From contig NZ_FNUZ01000002.1 of NCBI RefSeq assembly GCF_900108225.1, positions 560,501-624,500 on the forward strand: a stretch of DNA of 64,000 nucleotides, given 5' to 3'. The stretch comes from Thalassococcus halodurans. Lineage in GTDB: Bacteria; Pseudomonadota; Alphaproteobacteria; Rhodobacterales; Rhodobacteraceae. The position numbers and the translations under genes were made by a program. This document shows, piece after piece, positions 9,259-18,330 of this stretch. Positions within the stretch are counted from its first letter, which is position 1; each line of letters opens with the position of its first letter. The notes under the pieces were generated by a model. It was not told the origin of the DNA. It worked only from the letters and a program-made list of their open reading frames with translations, and made no database searches.

Positions 9259-10344
9259 TCAGCGGTACAGAAGCGACGTGCCGTTGGCGAACAGGTGCAC
9301 TTTCGCGGGGTCCGCTGTAAGGCGCACATCTGTGCCCCGCAGGCCCGAATGAATACCCTGCAGCTTGCCGATCACAGGATTGCCGTTCACCTCTTGGAAA
9401 TAGAGCAAGGTGACCTCGCCCAAGGCTTCAGTGATCTGGACAGTGCCGTGGAAAATGAAGTCATCGGTCGCTGAGACAAAATCCTCGGGACGGACACCCA
9501 CATTAACCTGCATCCCCAAATCATCCGCATTCGTCGGAACGTTGGAAATTGCAACGCCCCCATCTGCCAGCTTCACCTTGGTTTGCGCACCAGTTTCAAT
9601 GATCTCGCCGGGTAGCAGGTTCATTGCGGGCGAGCCGATGAATTGCGCAACAAATTCGCTGTTGGGCGTTTCGTACAGCTCCAGCGGCGTGCCAACCTGC
9701 GCAATGCCTTTGTTTGCCAGAACCACAATGCGCGAAGCCAAAGTCATCGCTTCGACCTGATCATGGGTGACATAGATCATCGTCGATTCAGGCATCTTCT
9801 CTTTCAACTGCGCGATCTCGATCCGAGTTGCCACACGCAGCGCGGCATCAAGGTTCGAAAGCGGTTCGTCGAACAGATACACCTTGGGATCGCGCACAAT
9901 GGACCGACCGATCGCAACCCGCTGGCGTTGACCGCCGGACAAAGCTTTGGGCAGACGATCAAGGTACTGATCAAGCTGCAGCATCTTGGCCGCGCGCTCG
10001 ACCGCCTCATCAATCTCGGCCTGAGGTTTCTTGGCGATCTTCAGCGCAAAGGACATGTTTTCGCGCACCGTCATATGCGGATAAAGGGCGTATGACTGGA
10101 ACACCATGGCGATACCGCGCTGTGCGGGCGGTACGTCGTTCACCACCTGCCCGTCGATCTCCAACGTGCCGCCGCTGATCTTTTCCAGCCCCGCAATCAT
10201 CCGCAACAATGTGGATTTGCCACAGCCGGAGGGCCCAACAAAAACGATCAACTCGCCCTGTTGGATATCCAGATCAATGTCCTTCAGCACCTCGACGGAA
10301 CCGCCATATGTCTTGGACACATCCGTCAGTTTCAGGTTCGCCAT
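9259..10344 (-). CDS. aglK: Sugar ABC transporter ATP-binding protein (AglK/UgpC type)
   Basis: A 361-aa ATPase with Walker A GPSGCGKSTLL (about residue 37), Q-loop, signature LSGGQRQRVAIGR and Walker B VYLFDEPLSNLDA. A C-terminal TOBE region follows from about residue 235. It powers uptake by AglF and AglG. It is the last gene of aglEFGAK, which matches the order of the rhizobial alpha-glucoside operon. This subfamily can be shared between several sugar transporters. Confidence 0.92.
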   Translation of the reverse strand: MANLKLTDVSKTYGGSVEVLKDIDLDIQQGELIVFVGPSGCGKSTLLRMIAGLEKISGGTLEIDGQVVNDVPPAQRGIAMVFQSYALYPHMTVRENMSFALKIAKKPQAEIDEAVERAAKMLQLDQYLDRLPKALSGGQRQRVAIGRSIVRDPKVYLFDEPLSNLDAALRVATRIEIAQLKEKMPESTMIYVTHDQVEAMTLASRIVVLANKGIAQVGTPLELYETPNSEFVAQFIGSPAMNLLPGEIIETGAQTKVKLADGGVAISNVPTNADDLGMQVNVGVRPEDFVSATDDFIFHGTVQITEALGEVTLLYFQEVNGNPVIGKLQGIHSGLRGTDVRLTADPAKVHLFANGTSLLYR

Positions 10345-10356
10345 ATCCTTCCCCCC

Positions 10357-12015
10357 TTAGGATGCGATTTTGATCATCAGGGCCGGCTGCCACGGACCAA
10401 GATGCAATTTGCCATCCGGCGCCGCGCCGGTGCTGCCCAGTTCAACTCCGATCTGGTGCCAATTGCCGTCTGGCATGTCGACAACGCCCGGCTCTCCGCT
10501 CAGGTTAAAGGCGCAGAAGATGTCCTCCTGTCCATAAGACCGCACGAAGGTAAGAACGTCACCGGTGACCGAGACATCCGTCTGCGTCCCCTTCAGGATC
10601 GCTTTGTGGGCATGGCGGAAGGCGATTGCCTTACGGTAGTGATGAAGGATCGTTGCAGGATCCTGTTCTAGATCAGCCACCGTCCGGTGCAGGTGATCAT
10701 TGCTAACCGGCAACCACGGGCGACCCGTCGAAAAACCGCCATTCTGGTTGGACTGTTCCCAAACCATCGGCGTCCGGCAACCATCACGGCCCTTGAACGC
10801 GGGCCAGAAACGAATGCCGTAAGGATCTTGCAGGTCCTCGAACGCCACCTCGGCTTCGGGAAGCGCCAGTTCTTCCCCCTGATAAATACAAGTAGAGCCG
10901 CGCAAACACTGCATCAGTGTTGCAAAGCACCGCGCCGCCGCATCGGACAGACCCCACCGGCTGACATGACGCGGAACGTCATGGTTGGAGAACGCCCAAC
11001 ACGCCCAGCCATCGGCAGCGACCTGATCAATCTGCGCGAACACATCCGCGATGTACGCGGCCGTTGGCTGTTTTGATGACAACAGCTCGAACGCATAGCT
11101 CATGTGCATCAGGTCATCGCCACTGGTGTATTCACCAAGGATTTCCAAACCGCGGAGATCGTCGCCGATTTCGCCGACTGCGGCAGCGTTATATTGCGAC
11201 ATCAAGGCGCGAAGTTTCCGCAAGAAATCAAGGTTCTCCGGGCGGTTCTTATCATAAAGATGAATCTGCCATGTATAAGGGTTCACCTCGGGCGCGATGA
11301 TCGGGCTGCGCTTTTCCTTGGGCAGTGGCGGGTTATCCCGCAGTTCTTTGTCGTGAACGTAGAAATTGATCGTATCCAGACGGAAGCCATCCACACCACG
11401 ATCCAGCCAGAACTGCGCGACGCTCAACAGCGCCTCTTGAACCTGTGGTTCATGGAAGTTTAGATCAGGCTGTTCGGTCAGGAAGTTGTGCAGATAGTAC
11501 TGGCAGCGGCCCGTGTCCCATTCCCAAGCCGAACCGCCAAAAATCGACAGCCAGTTGGTGGGCGGTGTGCCATCTTCTTTCGCATCGGCCCAGACGTACC
11601 AGTTGGATTTGTCGTTGTCTTTGGACTGGCGGCTTTCCTTGAACCACGCATGCTGGTCAGACGTGTGCGATAGCACCAGATCGATCATAACCTTCAGGCC
11701 CAGACGATGGGCGGTCGACACCAGCACATCGAAATCTGCAAGCGACCCGAACATCGGATCGACATCGCAGTAATCGGACACGTCGTATCCAAAATCCTTC
11801 ATCGGTGATGTGAAGAACGGCGAAATCCAGATCGCGTCCACACCAAGCGACGCAATATGCGGCAAACGCTGGGAAATTCCCAACAAATCGCCGATCCCAT
11901 CACCGTTGGAATCCTGAAAACTGCGCGGATAGATCTGATAGATCACCGCACCGCGCCACCAATCTTTGTCTACGTCTGCGCCCGCCATTACCGGATGCTC
12001 CAACTCTTTTGTCAT
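10357..12015 (-). CDS. aglA: Alpha-glucosidase, GH13 family
   Basis: A 552-aa cytoplasmic enzyme with the GH13 motifs: AVIYQIYPRSF start of the barrel, DLVLSHTSDQH, nucleophile in GFRLDTINF, acid/base in AVGEIGDD, and FSNHDVPR. It is expected to release glucose from short alpha-glucosides such as sucrose, maltose or trehalose. There is no signal peptide, so it acts after import. It lies between aglG and aglK with 12-base gaps on each side, supporting one transcript. Confidence 0.93.
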   Translation of the reverse strand: MTKELEHPVMAGADVDKDWWRGAVIYQIYPRSFQDSNGDGIGDLLGISQRLPHIASLGVDAIWISPFFTSPMKDFGYDVSDYCDVDPMFGSLADFDVLVSTAHRLGLKVMIDLVLSHTSDQHAWFKESRQSKDNDKSNWYVWADAKEDGTPPTNWLSIFGGSAWEWDTGRCQYYLHNFLTEQPDLNFHEPQVQEALLSVAQFWLDRGVDGFRLDTINFYVHDKELRDNPPLPKEKRSPIIAPEVNPYTWQIHLYDKNRPENLDFLRKLRALMSQYNAAAVGEIGDDLRGLEILGEYTSGDDLMHMSYAFELLSSKQPTAAYIADVFAQIDQVAADGWACWAFSNHDVPRHVSRWGLSDAAARCFATLMQCLRGSTCIYQGEELALPEAEVAFEDLQDPYGIRFWPAFKGRDGCRTPMVWEQSNQNGGFSTGRPWLPVSNDHLHRTVADLEQDPATILHHYRKAIAFRHAHKAILKGTQTDVSVTGDVLTFVRSYGQEDIFCAFNLSGEPGVVDMPDGNWHQIGVELGSTGAAPDGKLHLGPWQPALMIKIAS

Positions 12016-12027
12016 TGTTGTCTTTCT

Positions 12028-13284
12028 TTACTTCACCGAACCGGCCAGCAGGCCGCGCACGAGGTATTTCTGCATTGCGAAGAAAACGAACAGCGGCACG
12101 GCGATTGATACAAAGGCCGCCGCCGCGAGAATGCCCCAGTCACCGCCCCGCGAGCCCAGCAGGTCATCGGCAATCTTGACGGTCATCACCCAGCTTTCGG
12201 AATTGGAGGGCAGGAATACTTTGGCCACCAGCAGGTCATTCCATGTCCAAAGGAACTGGAAGATCGCGAAGGATGCCAATGCCGGAAAGGACAGCGGCAG
12301 AACGATCTTGGTAAAGACCTGAAAGTCTGTAGCACCGTCCACCTTGGCGCTTTCGATGATGTCACGCGGCAGACCAACCATGTAGTTCCGCAGCAGGTAA
12401 ATCGCGAGCGGCAAGCCGAACCCGGTATGCGCCAGCCAGATCCCGAGAAAGCTTTGGCCGATCCCCACTTTGTTGTGGAACGTCAGCATAGGAACCAGTG
12501 CCAACTGCAGCGGCACAACCAATAGCCCCACGACCACAGCCACCAGAAAGCCGCGACCGGCAAAATCCATCCACGCCAAAGCGTAGGCCGCAAAGGCCGC
12601 GATCAGGATCGGGATGATCGTGGCCGGAATGGTCACCGTAAGCGTGTTGATAAACGCGCGGTCCATACCCGCCGATCCAAGGATCGTTTCATAGTTGATC
12701 AGCGTAAACTCAGGCGGCGTTTCCGCCATGATATAAACGGATGGCGCGCGCTTGATATCTTTGGCCGATGCGTAAGAGAAGTCACCGTTGCCCATCACGG
12801 TAAGCGAGCGGTCGATCTGGGCCGTTTCAGCCATGATCTTATTGCCGTCTTCGTCCACGTCCGGAAATACAGGCGCGTCCCCAGCCGGATAGGCCAGTTC
12901 AAGCTTGATATCGTCAACCTTGCCGTCAGGCTCGGTCACATCCACAACGAAGCGTGTGTACGTCTGCCCGACGTCTGCCGCACTGGGCTCACGGGCTTGG
13001 ATACCAAAGGCGGCGACACTACCGCTTCCCTCGCCAAACACGTTGCCTTCCAGCACATAAAGCCCGTCAACCTGCTGCACGCCTTCGGGTTCAGGGTTAA
13101 TGCGATAGGCTTGTTCCACCGGGAACATCGACGCCCACCAACCAGACTGACCAATCTGGTCTCGGTCACGGAACGAAGACACCAACAGACCCACGGTGGG
13201 AACCAGCCATAGGATGACCAACAAAAGCACCGACAGGTTGCTAACAATGGAAAGAGACGATTTTTGTCCTGCGATATTGTCCAT
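12028..13284 (-). CDS. aglG: Alpha-glucoside ABC transporter permease AglG
   Basis: A 418-aa inner-membrane permease. One membrane helix near residues 16-36 is followed by a periplasmic insert of roughly 160-180 residues, then the usual five-helix permease core, including the EAA-type loop around ESAKVDGATDFQVFTKIVLP. The large insert is a feature of the AglG subgroup and makes it longer than ordinary MalG-type permeases. It pairs with AglF, encoded 12 bases upstream. Confidence 0.92.
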   Translation of the reverse strand: MDNIAGQKSSLSIVSNLSVLLLVILWLVPTVGLLVSSFRDRDQIGQSGWWASMFPVEQAYRINPEPEGVQQVDGLYVLEGNVFGEGSGSVAAFGIQAREPSAADVGQTYTRFVVDVTEPDGKVDDIKLELAYPAGDAPVFPDVDEDGNKIMAETAQIDRSLTVMGNGDFSYASAKDIKRAPSVYIMAETPPEFTLINYETILGSAGMDRAFINTLTVTIPATIIPILIAAFAAYALAWMDFAGRGFLVAVVVGLLVVPLQLALVPMLTFHNKVGIGQSFLGIWLAHTGFGLPLAIYLLRNYMVGLPRDIIESAKVDGATDFQVFTKIVLPLSFPALASFAIFQFLWTWNDLLVAKVFLPSNSESWVMTVKIADDLLGSRGGDWGILAAAAFVSIAVPLFVFFAMQKYLVRGLLAGSVK

Positions 13285-13296
13285 GTCCCTGCCCCC

Positions 13297-14274
13297 TCAG
13301 CGCATTTCCGACCGCGCTTGGCGGATATTCCAGATCATGACCGGCAGCACGATCAGCATGATGACAAAGGCCACAGCAGTCGCGCGACCGTCGTCGCGGA
13401 ACATGAAATCCATCATGTAGCTGGGCAGAATTTCGGTGGCAAAGTTGCCGCCCGTCATCGCATAGACGATGTCGAAAACCTTCAGCACGAGGATGGTGAT
13501 CGTCGTCCAGACAACCACAATGGTGCCCTTGATCTGCGGAACTTTGATTTTGAAGAAAATCTGGAACGGGTTCGCGCCATCAATGATCGCCGCCTCAACC
13601 GTTTCCTCTGGAATTCCCCGCAACGCCGCGGACAGGATCACCATGGCAAAGCCGGTTTGAATCCAAACAAGAATGACCATCAGGAAAAAGTTGTTCCAGA
13701 ACGGGATTTGCAACACATCAATCGGGGCCATCCCGAAATAGTCGCGCACAGCATTGATGATCCCGATATCCGGATCATTGGCATAGACGAATTTCCAGAT
13801 CAGCGATGCGCCGACAAACGAAATCGCCATCGGCATAAAGATCAGTGATTTCGCAATATTGCCCCAGCGAAGCCGGTCCGTCAGTTGCGCCACCAGCAGG
13901 CCAAAGAACGTAGCCGCGGCGGGCACGACCAAGGCCCAAAGTACGTTGTTCAGAAAGGCCGTTCGAAAGCCGTCCTCCGAAAACATCTGAACGTAGTTCC
14001 CAAGGCCGATGAATGTGTCGCCGGATCGGTTGTAGAGCGAGCGGATAAAGCTGCCGATCACGGGGTAAATCAGATAAAGGCTTAGCGCGAAAAGAGCCGG
14101 AAACAGGAACAGCCACGGGCGCACCATCGTGGCGCGGTTGATGTTTCTTCCGTGATCGTCATTCCGCGCAGGAAAGATCAGCTTATCAAGGATCAGGTTC
14201 GATCCGTAAAAGTAAGCGATACATCCGCCCACCCCGATCAGGATCGTCAGAATTCCCTGCAATACCGGTGACAT
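13297..14274 (-). CDS. aglF: Alpha-glucoside ABC transporter permease AglF
   Basis: A 325-aa permease with an N-terminal helix (about 5-30), a charged linker, and a second helix near 50-70 followed by the binding-protein-dependent transport core. The EAA-type loop EETVEAAIIDGANPFQIFFKI is clear. It forms the membrane channel with AglG. It is separated from aglE by 105 bases that contain a hairpin, and is followed closely by aglG. Confidence 0.92.
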   Translation of the reverse strand: MSPVLQGILTILIGVGGCIAYFYGSNLILDKLIFPARNDDHGRNINRATMVRPWLFLFPALFALSLYLIYPVIGSFIRSLYNRSGDTFIGLGNYVQMFSEDGFRTAFLNNVLWALVVPAAATFFGLLVAQLTDRLRWGNIAKSLIFMPMAISFVGASLIWKFVYANDPDIGIINAVRDYFGMAPIDVLQIPFWNNFFLMVILVWIQTGFAMVILSAALRGIPEETVEAAIIDGANPFQIFFKIKVPQIKGTIVVVWTTITILVLKVFDIVYAMTGGNFATEILPSYMMDFMFRDDGRATAVAFVIMLIVLPVMIWNIRQARSEMR

Positions 14275-14333
14275 AACGCGCGTCCTTCCCCTGAACCTTC
14301 AGCGCCTTTCATCAGGTAAACACCCGATGACAA

Positions 14334-14363
14334 TGTTGGCCCCACCAAATGGCAGGGCCAACA
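14334..14363 (-). promoter_or_regulatory. Intercistronic hairpin between aglE and aglF
   Basis: A perfect 9-bp stem (14334-14342 with 14355-14363) and 12-base loop without a U-tract lies 17 bases past the aglE stop. It likely stabilises the aglE message relative to the permease genes. Confidence 0.6.
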
Positions 14364-14379
14364 GTTTCAAGCAGTTCGC

Positions 14380-15735
14380 TTACTGGATCGAGTCCCAACG
14401 TTCCTGAATGGCAGTCGCCACATCACCCGCGCTTGCGCCGGTGACGTAGTCAACCATACCGGTCCAGAAAGCACCCGCGCCGATTTCAGACGGCATCAGG
14501 TCGGACGCGTCAAACCGGAAGGTCGATGCATTCTGCAGGATTTCGCCCTGCGCCTTCGAAGACTCATCGGCATAATTATCAAGGTTCACACCCGCATGCG
14601 CGGTCAGGAAGCCACCCTGCGCCATCCAAAGTTCATGCGCGATCGGTGTTTTGAAGTACTCGATCAGGGCATTGGTTGCATCGGACGGATTTGTGATGCC
14701 GAACAATGTGCCCGCACCCAGAACCGGCTTGCCCAGATCTTTGCCCTCATATGCAGGGAAGTAGAAGAAATCGGCATCATCGCCCATTGCTGTGCCTTCC
14801 GGGAAGAACGCAGGAATGAACGACGCCTGACGGTGCATGTAGCATTCGGGCGGAATTGCGAACAGGCCGTTCGGGCTGTCACGGAAGTCTGTTGTGGCAA
14901 CCGCCTGCGCGCCGCCCTGAACATAGGCGTCGTTCTTGGCGAAATAGCCAAACTCTTCGATGGCTTCGACGACTTTCGGATCGTCAAACTTCATCTCGTT
15001 CGACACCCACTGGTCATAAACCGCAGGCTCTTGTGTGCGCAGCATCAGGTCTTCAACCCAGTCCGTCGCCGGCCAACCTGTTGCGGCACCAGACCCCAGA
15101 CCAATGCACCAAGGTGTGCCGCCATCTTCGACGATCTGATCAGTCAGCTCTTTCAGCTCTTCCATGGTTTCGGGGATGTCATAGCCCGCTTCATCAAACG
15201 CGGTCGGCGAATACCAAACCAGCGATTTCAGGTCGACGCGGTAGAACATACCGTACAGCTGATCGTTTCCATCGGGGTCGGCATATGTGCCCAAATCCAC
15301 CCACGAGCTACCAGCAGCGAAGTTGTCTTTGACCCAATCAGCTGTGCCTTCAGGCATCGGCGTCAGGAAGCCTTGCTTGGCCAGATCAGCCGCCAGACCA
15401 GGCTGCGGGAAAACAGCGATGTTCGGTGCCGAACCGGAACGCGCCGAGATTACGATGTCCTGCTCGAAGCTGTCGGAACCGGAATAGTTCACGGTCGCGC
15501 CGGTGGCTTCTTCGAAATAGTTCAGGACGATATCGACCTTTTCCTTTTCGACGCCGGTCCACGGACCCGTCATGGTGATCGTTTCACCTTCAAGGTTGTA
15601 CGCATCAGCGATAGCCGCAAGGCTATCCCAGTTAAAGGCACCTTCGCCTTCGTTAAACGGCAAATGGCCAGCGGCATGTGCGCCACCAGCGACCAGAGCA
15701 GCGACAGCTGCTGTCCCCAACAAAGGTTTCATCAT
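14380..15735 (-). CDS. aglE: Alpha-glucoside periplasmic binding protein AglE
   Basis: A 451-aa exported solute-binding protein: signal peptide (MMKPLLGTAAVAALVAGG then AHA cleavage) and a family 1 sugar-binding fold. The start at 15735 has a GGGAGGATAA ribosome site 6-10 bases upstream; a frame from 15780 would put the signal peptide inside the protein and overlap the operator. It delivers sugar to AglFG. It is first in the operon, downstream of a palindromic operator at 15787. Confidence 0.93.
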   Translation of the reverse strand: MMKPLLGTAAVAALVAGGAHAAGHLPFNEGEGAFNWDSLAAIADAYNLEGETITMTGPWTGVEKEKVDIVLNYFEEATGATVNYSGSDSFEQDIVISARSGSAPNIAVFPQPGLAADLAKQGFLTPMPEGTADWVKDNFAAGSSWVDLGTYADPDGNDQLYGMFYRVDLKSLVWYSPTAFDEAGYDIPETMEELKELTDQIVEDGGTPWCIGLGSGAATGWPATDWVEDLMLRTQEPAVYDQWVSNEMKFDDPKVVEAIEEFGYFAKNDAYVQGGAQAVATTDFRDSPNGLFAIPPECYMHRQASFIPAFFPEGTAMGDDADFFYFPAYEGKDLGKPVLGAGTLFGITNPSDATNALIEYFKTPIAHELWMAQGGFLTAHAGVNLDNYADESSKAQGEILQNASTFRFDASDLMPSEIGAGAFWTGMVDYVTGASAGDVATAIQERWDSIQ

Positions 15736-15786
15736 TCCAGTTATCCTCCCAAAAACCATCGCTTTGAAGAATCGCTTCAAAGTTTT

Positions 15787-15800
15787 TCAAAGCGCTTTGA
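15787..15800. promoter_or_regulatory. AglR operator upstream of aglE
   Basis: TCAAAGCGCTTTGA is a perfect 14-base palindrome with the central CG typical of LacI-family operators. It lies 52 bases before the aglE start, where it could block the promoter. A looser partial copy lies at about 15766-15780. Confidence 0.75.
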
Positions 15801-15944
15801 TAAATCTGAAACTGTCGCACAGCGGATCAACTGTCAATGGCCGAAATATTCTTTTAAACAGACTTTAATGCTGCATTGCAGCTAGGGTTGCGCGAAAAAT
15901 GGGCTTCCAACACCTTGGCAACTGTGCCAAATGTTAATGAGTTT

Positions 15945-15960
15945 TTGAAAGCGCTTTGAA
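15945..15960. promoter_or_regulatory. AglR operator overlapping the aglR start
   Basis: TTGAAAGCGCTTTGAA shares the AAAGCGCTTT core with the aglE operator. It ends eight bases before the aglR ATG at 15968 and covers the alternative TTG start at 15956, suggesting autorepression. Confidence 0.7.
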
Positions 15961-15967
15961 AGCCAGT

Positions 15968-16993
15968 ATGAACCTGAAAGAACTCGCAGAGCACCTGAAT
16001 CTGTCACAAACCACGGTTAGTCGTGCCCTAAACGGCTACCCGGAGGTCAAGGAAGCAACGCGCCTGCGTGTCGAGGCCGCCGCGAGGGCGAATAATTACA
16101 CCCCGAACGGTCGCGCCAAAAGCCTTGCTACCGGGCGCACCATGACGGTCGGCCATGTGATTCCGCTTTCGAAAAAACATGAAATGGTGAACCCCGTTTT
16201 CGGCGATTTCGTAACCGGCGCTGCCGAAAGCTTTCTGGCCTCTGGATACGATCTGATGCTCTCCTTGGTCGAAGACGGCAAGGAAGAAGAGCATTACCGC
16301 ACTATCAAAGCGCGCGGGAATGTAGACGGCATCATCGTACACGGCCCCAGGATGCACGACAGCCGTATCGAGCTTCTGAACGAACTGGAATTGCCCTTTG
16401 TGGTCCACGGTCGGGCCACAGATGTCACGACCCCCTATTCGTGGATCGACATGAACAACTTCCGTGCGTTTTGCCGCGCGACAGAATTCCTGATTACGCT
16501 CGGCCACAAACGCATCGCCCTGATCAACGGTCTTGAGTTTATGGACTTCGCTCATCGCCGGAAGCTCGGATATCTGACCGCGCTGGAATCCGCGGGCATC
16601 AAGCCGAACCACGATTATATCGCTGGGGGCGAAATGACGGAAGAACATGGGTATTCCAACGCGATGAAGATGCTGGATCTGCCAGAGCCGCCGACCGCGT
16701 TTCTGACGTCCTCACTTGTCGTTGCTTTGGGTGTCAGGCGTGCGCTTCAGGACCGGAACCTTGTGATGGGGCGCGACGTATCGATCATCACCCATGACGA
16801 TGACCTTGGCTACCTGCGCAATGGCGGCGACGTGCCGATCTTTACCGCAACACGGTCGTCCGTGCGCGAAGCTGGCAGACTAGGTGCGGACATGTTGCTG
16901 GATATGATCGCGAATCCCAGTGACACGCCGAAACAGCACTTGCTTGAGGCTGACATGATTCTTGGCGGGTCCACCGGCCCTGCCCCAATCTGA
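15968..16993 (+). CDS. aglR: LacI-family regulator AglR
   Basis: A 341-aa repressor with the LacI helix-turn-helix at residues 1-22 (MNLKELAEHLNLSQTTVSRA) and hinge up to about 58, then a periplasmic-binding-protein-like sensor domain. It is divergent from aglE and flanked by two palindromes of the LacI type, which supports control of both the agl operon and its own operon. The ATG at 15968 gives the standard N-terminus; a TTG at 15956 would add four residues. It leads a rightward operon with GH1, glk and possibly pgm. Confidence 0.92.
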   Translation: MNLKELAEHLNLSQTTVSRALNGYPEVKEATRLRVEAAARANNYTPNGRAKSLATGRTMTVGHVIPLSKKHEMVNPVFGDFVTGAAESFLASGYDLMLSLVEDGKEEEHYRTIKARGNVDGIIVHGPRMHDSRIELLNELELPFVVHGRATDVTTPYSWIDMNNFRAFCRATEFLITLGHKRIALINGLEFMDFAHRRKLGYLTALESAGIKPNHDYIAGGEMTEEHGYSNAMKMLDLPEPPTAFLTSSLVVALGVRRALQDRNLVMGRDVSIITHDDDLGYLRNGGDVPIFTATRSSVREAGRLGADMLLDMIANPSDTPKQHLLEADMILGGSTGPAPI

Positions 16994-17004
16994 CGGACAT
17001 AAAG

Positions 17005-18327
17005 ATGCGCAATAAACGCACTGATTTTGATGACGATTTCCTGTTTGGCGTCGCAACGTCCAGCTATCAGATCGAAGGCCACGGGTTCGGCGGTGCCGGA
17101 CCGACCCATTGGGACACATTCGCCGCCACGCCGGGCAATGTGGTGCGTGGCGAAAACGGGGCCCGTGCCTGCGACCATTACCACCGCTTTGAAGAAGATT
17201 TCGATCTTGTTCGAAATGCAGGCTTTGACGCATACCGCTTTTCCACCAGCTGGGCGCGCGTTCTGCCCGAGGGGCGCGGGACGATCAATCAGGAAGGTCT
17301 GGACTATTACGACCGCTTGACAGACGCGATGCTGGAACGCGGCATCAAACCCTGTGTCACGCTGTACCACTGGGAAATGCCATCCGCCCTATCCGATCTT
17401 GGCGGCTGGACCCATCCCGATGTCGCAAACTGGTTTGCCGACTTTGCCACCATCATCATGGATCGTATTGGCGACCGGATGCATTCTATCGCGACGATCA
17501 ACGAATTCTGGTGTGTCACGTGGCTAAGCCATTTTCTGGGCCATCACGCCCCCGGTCATCGCGACATCCGCGCCACCGCTCGTGCGATGCACCACGCATT
17601 AAAGGCGCATGGCACCGCTATTCAGGCACTTCGCGCACAAGGTCATGAAAATCTTGGGGCCGTGTTCAATCTGGAATGGGCAACGCCGGCAGATGACAGC
17701 AGTGCCGCAAAACGCGCGGCGGAGCTTCATGACGGTTACTACAACCGGTTCTTTCTGGATGCTGTCTTTAACGGTTCCTACCCCAAGATCATCCTAGATG
17801 GGATTGAAGAACACCTTCCCAAGAACTGGCAGGATGATTTTCCGATCATTCAAAGCCCTGTTGATTGGTGTGGTATCAATTATTACACCCGCAGCGTCAT
17901 GGCGCCCGATAGTGGCCCTTGGCCCGGCGTGAAAACCGTTGAAGGCCCGCTTCCAAAAACCTTCATGAACTGGGAAATCTATCCGCAAGGCCTCTATGAT
18001 TTCCTGAAACGCACCGCTGATGAATACACCGGCGACCTGCCGCTGTTCGTGACTGAAAACGGCATGGCGGCATCCGACGATCTGATCGGCGATACGGTAG
18101 ACGACACACATCGCATGGAATTCATTGATCTCCATCTTGATGCGGTGCGTCAGGCAAAAGCAGACGGTGTTCCGGTTCAAGGCTACTTTGTCTGGTCGCT
18201 TTTGGACAATTATGAATGGGCATTAGGCTACGAAAAACGCTTTGGATTGGTCCACGTCGACTTTGAAAGCCTTGAACGCACGCCCAAAGCCTCTTACCAC
18301 GCGCTTTCAAAGGCATTGAGGACCTAG
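17005..18327 (+). CDS. Beta-glucosidase-type GH1 glycosidase
   Basis: A 440-aa cytoplasmic GH1 enzyme of normal length. The acid/base is E167 in TINEFW and the nucleophile is E351 in FVTENGMA. The usual NEP triplet around the acid/base is NEF here, a mild departure. It starts 11 bases after aglR and ends three bases before glk, so it is in the same operon. A beta-glycosidase beside an alpha-glucoside uptake system widens the range of sugars handled. Exact substrate is not visible. Confidence 0.93.
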   Translation: MRNKRTDFDDDFLFGVATSSYQIEGHGFGGAGPTHWDTFAATPGNVVRGENGARACDHYHRFEEDFDLVRNAGFDAYRFSTSWARVLPEGRGTINQEGLDYYDRLTDAMLERGIKPCVTLYHWEMPSALSDLGGWTHPDVANWFADFATIIMDRIGDRMHSIATINEFWCVTWLSHFLGHHAPGHRDIRATARAMHHALKAHGTAIQALRAQGHENLGAVFNLEWATPADDSSAAKRAAELHDGYYNRFFLDAVFNGSYPKIILDGIEEHLPKNWQDDFPIIQSPVDWCGINYYTRSVMAPDSGPWPGVKTVEGPLPKTFMNWEIYPQGLYDFLKRTADEYTGDLPLFVTENGMAASDDLIGDTVDDTHRMEFIDLHLDAVRQAKADGVPVQGYFVWSLLDNYEWALGYEKRFGLVHVDFESLERTPKASYHALSKALRT

Positions 18328-18330
18328 ACC

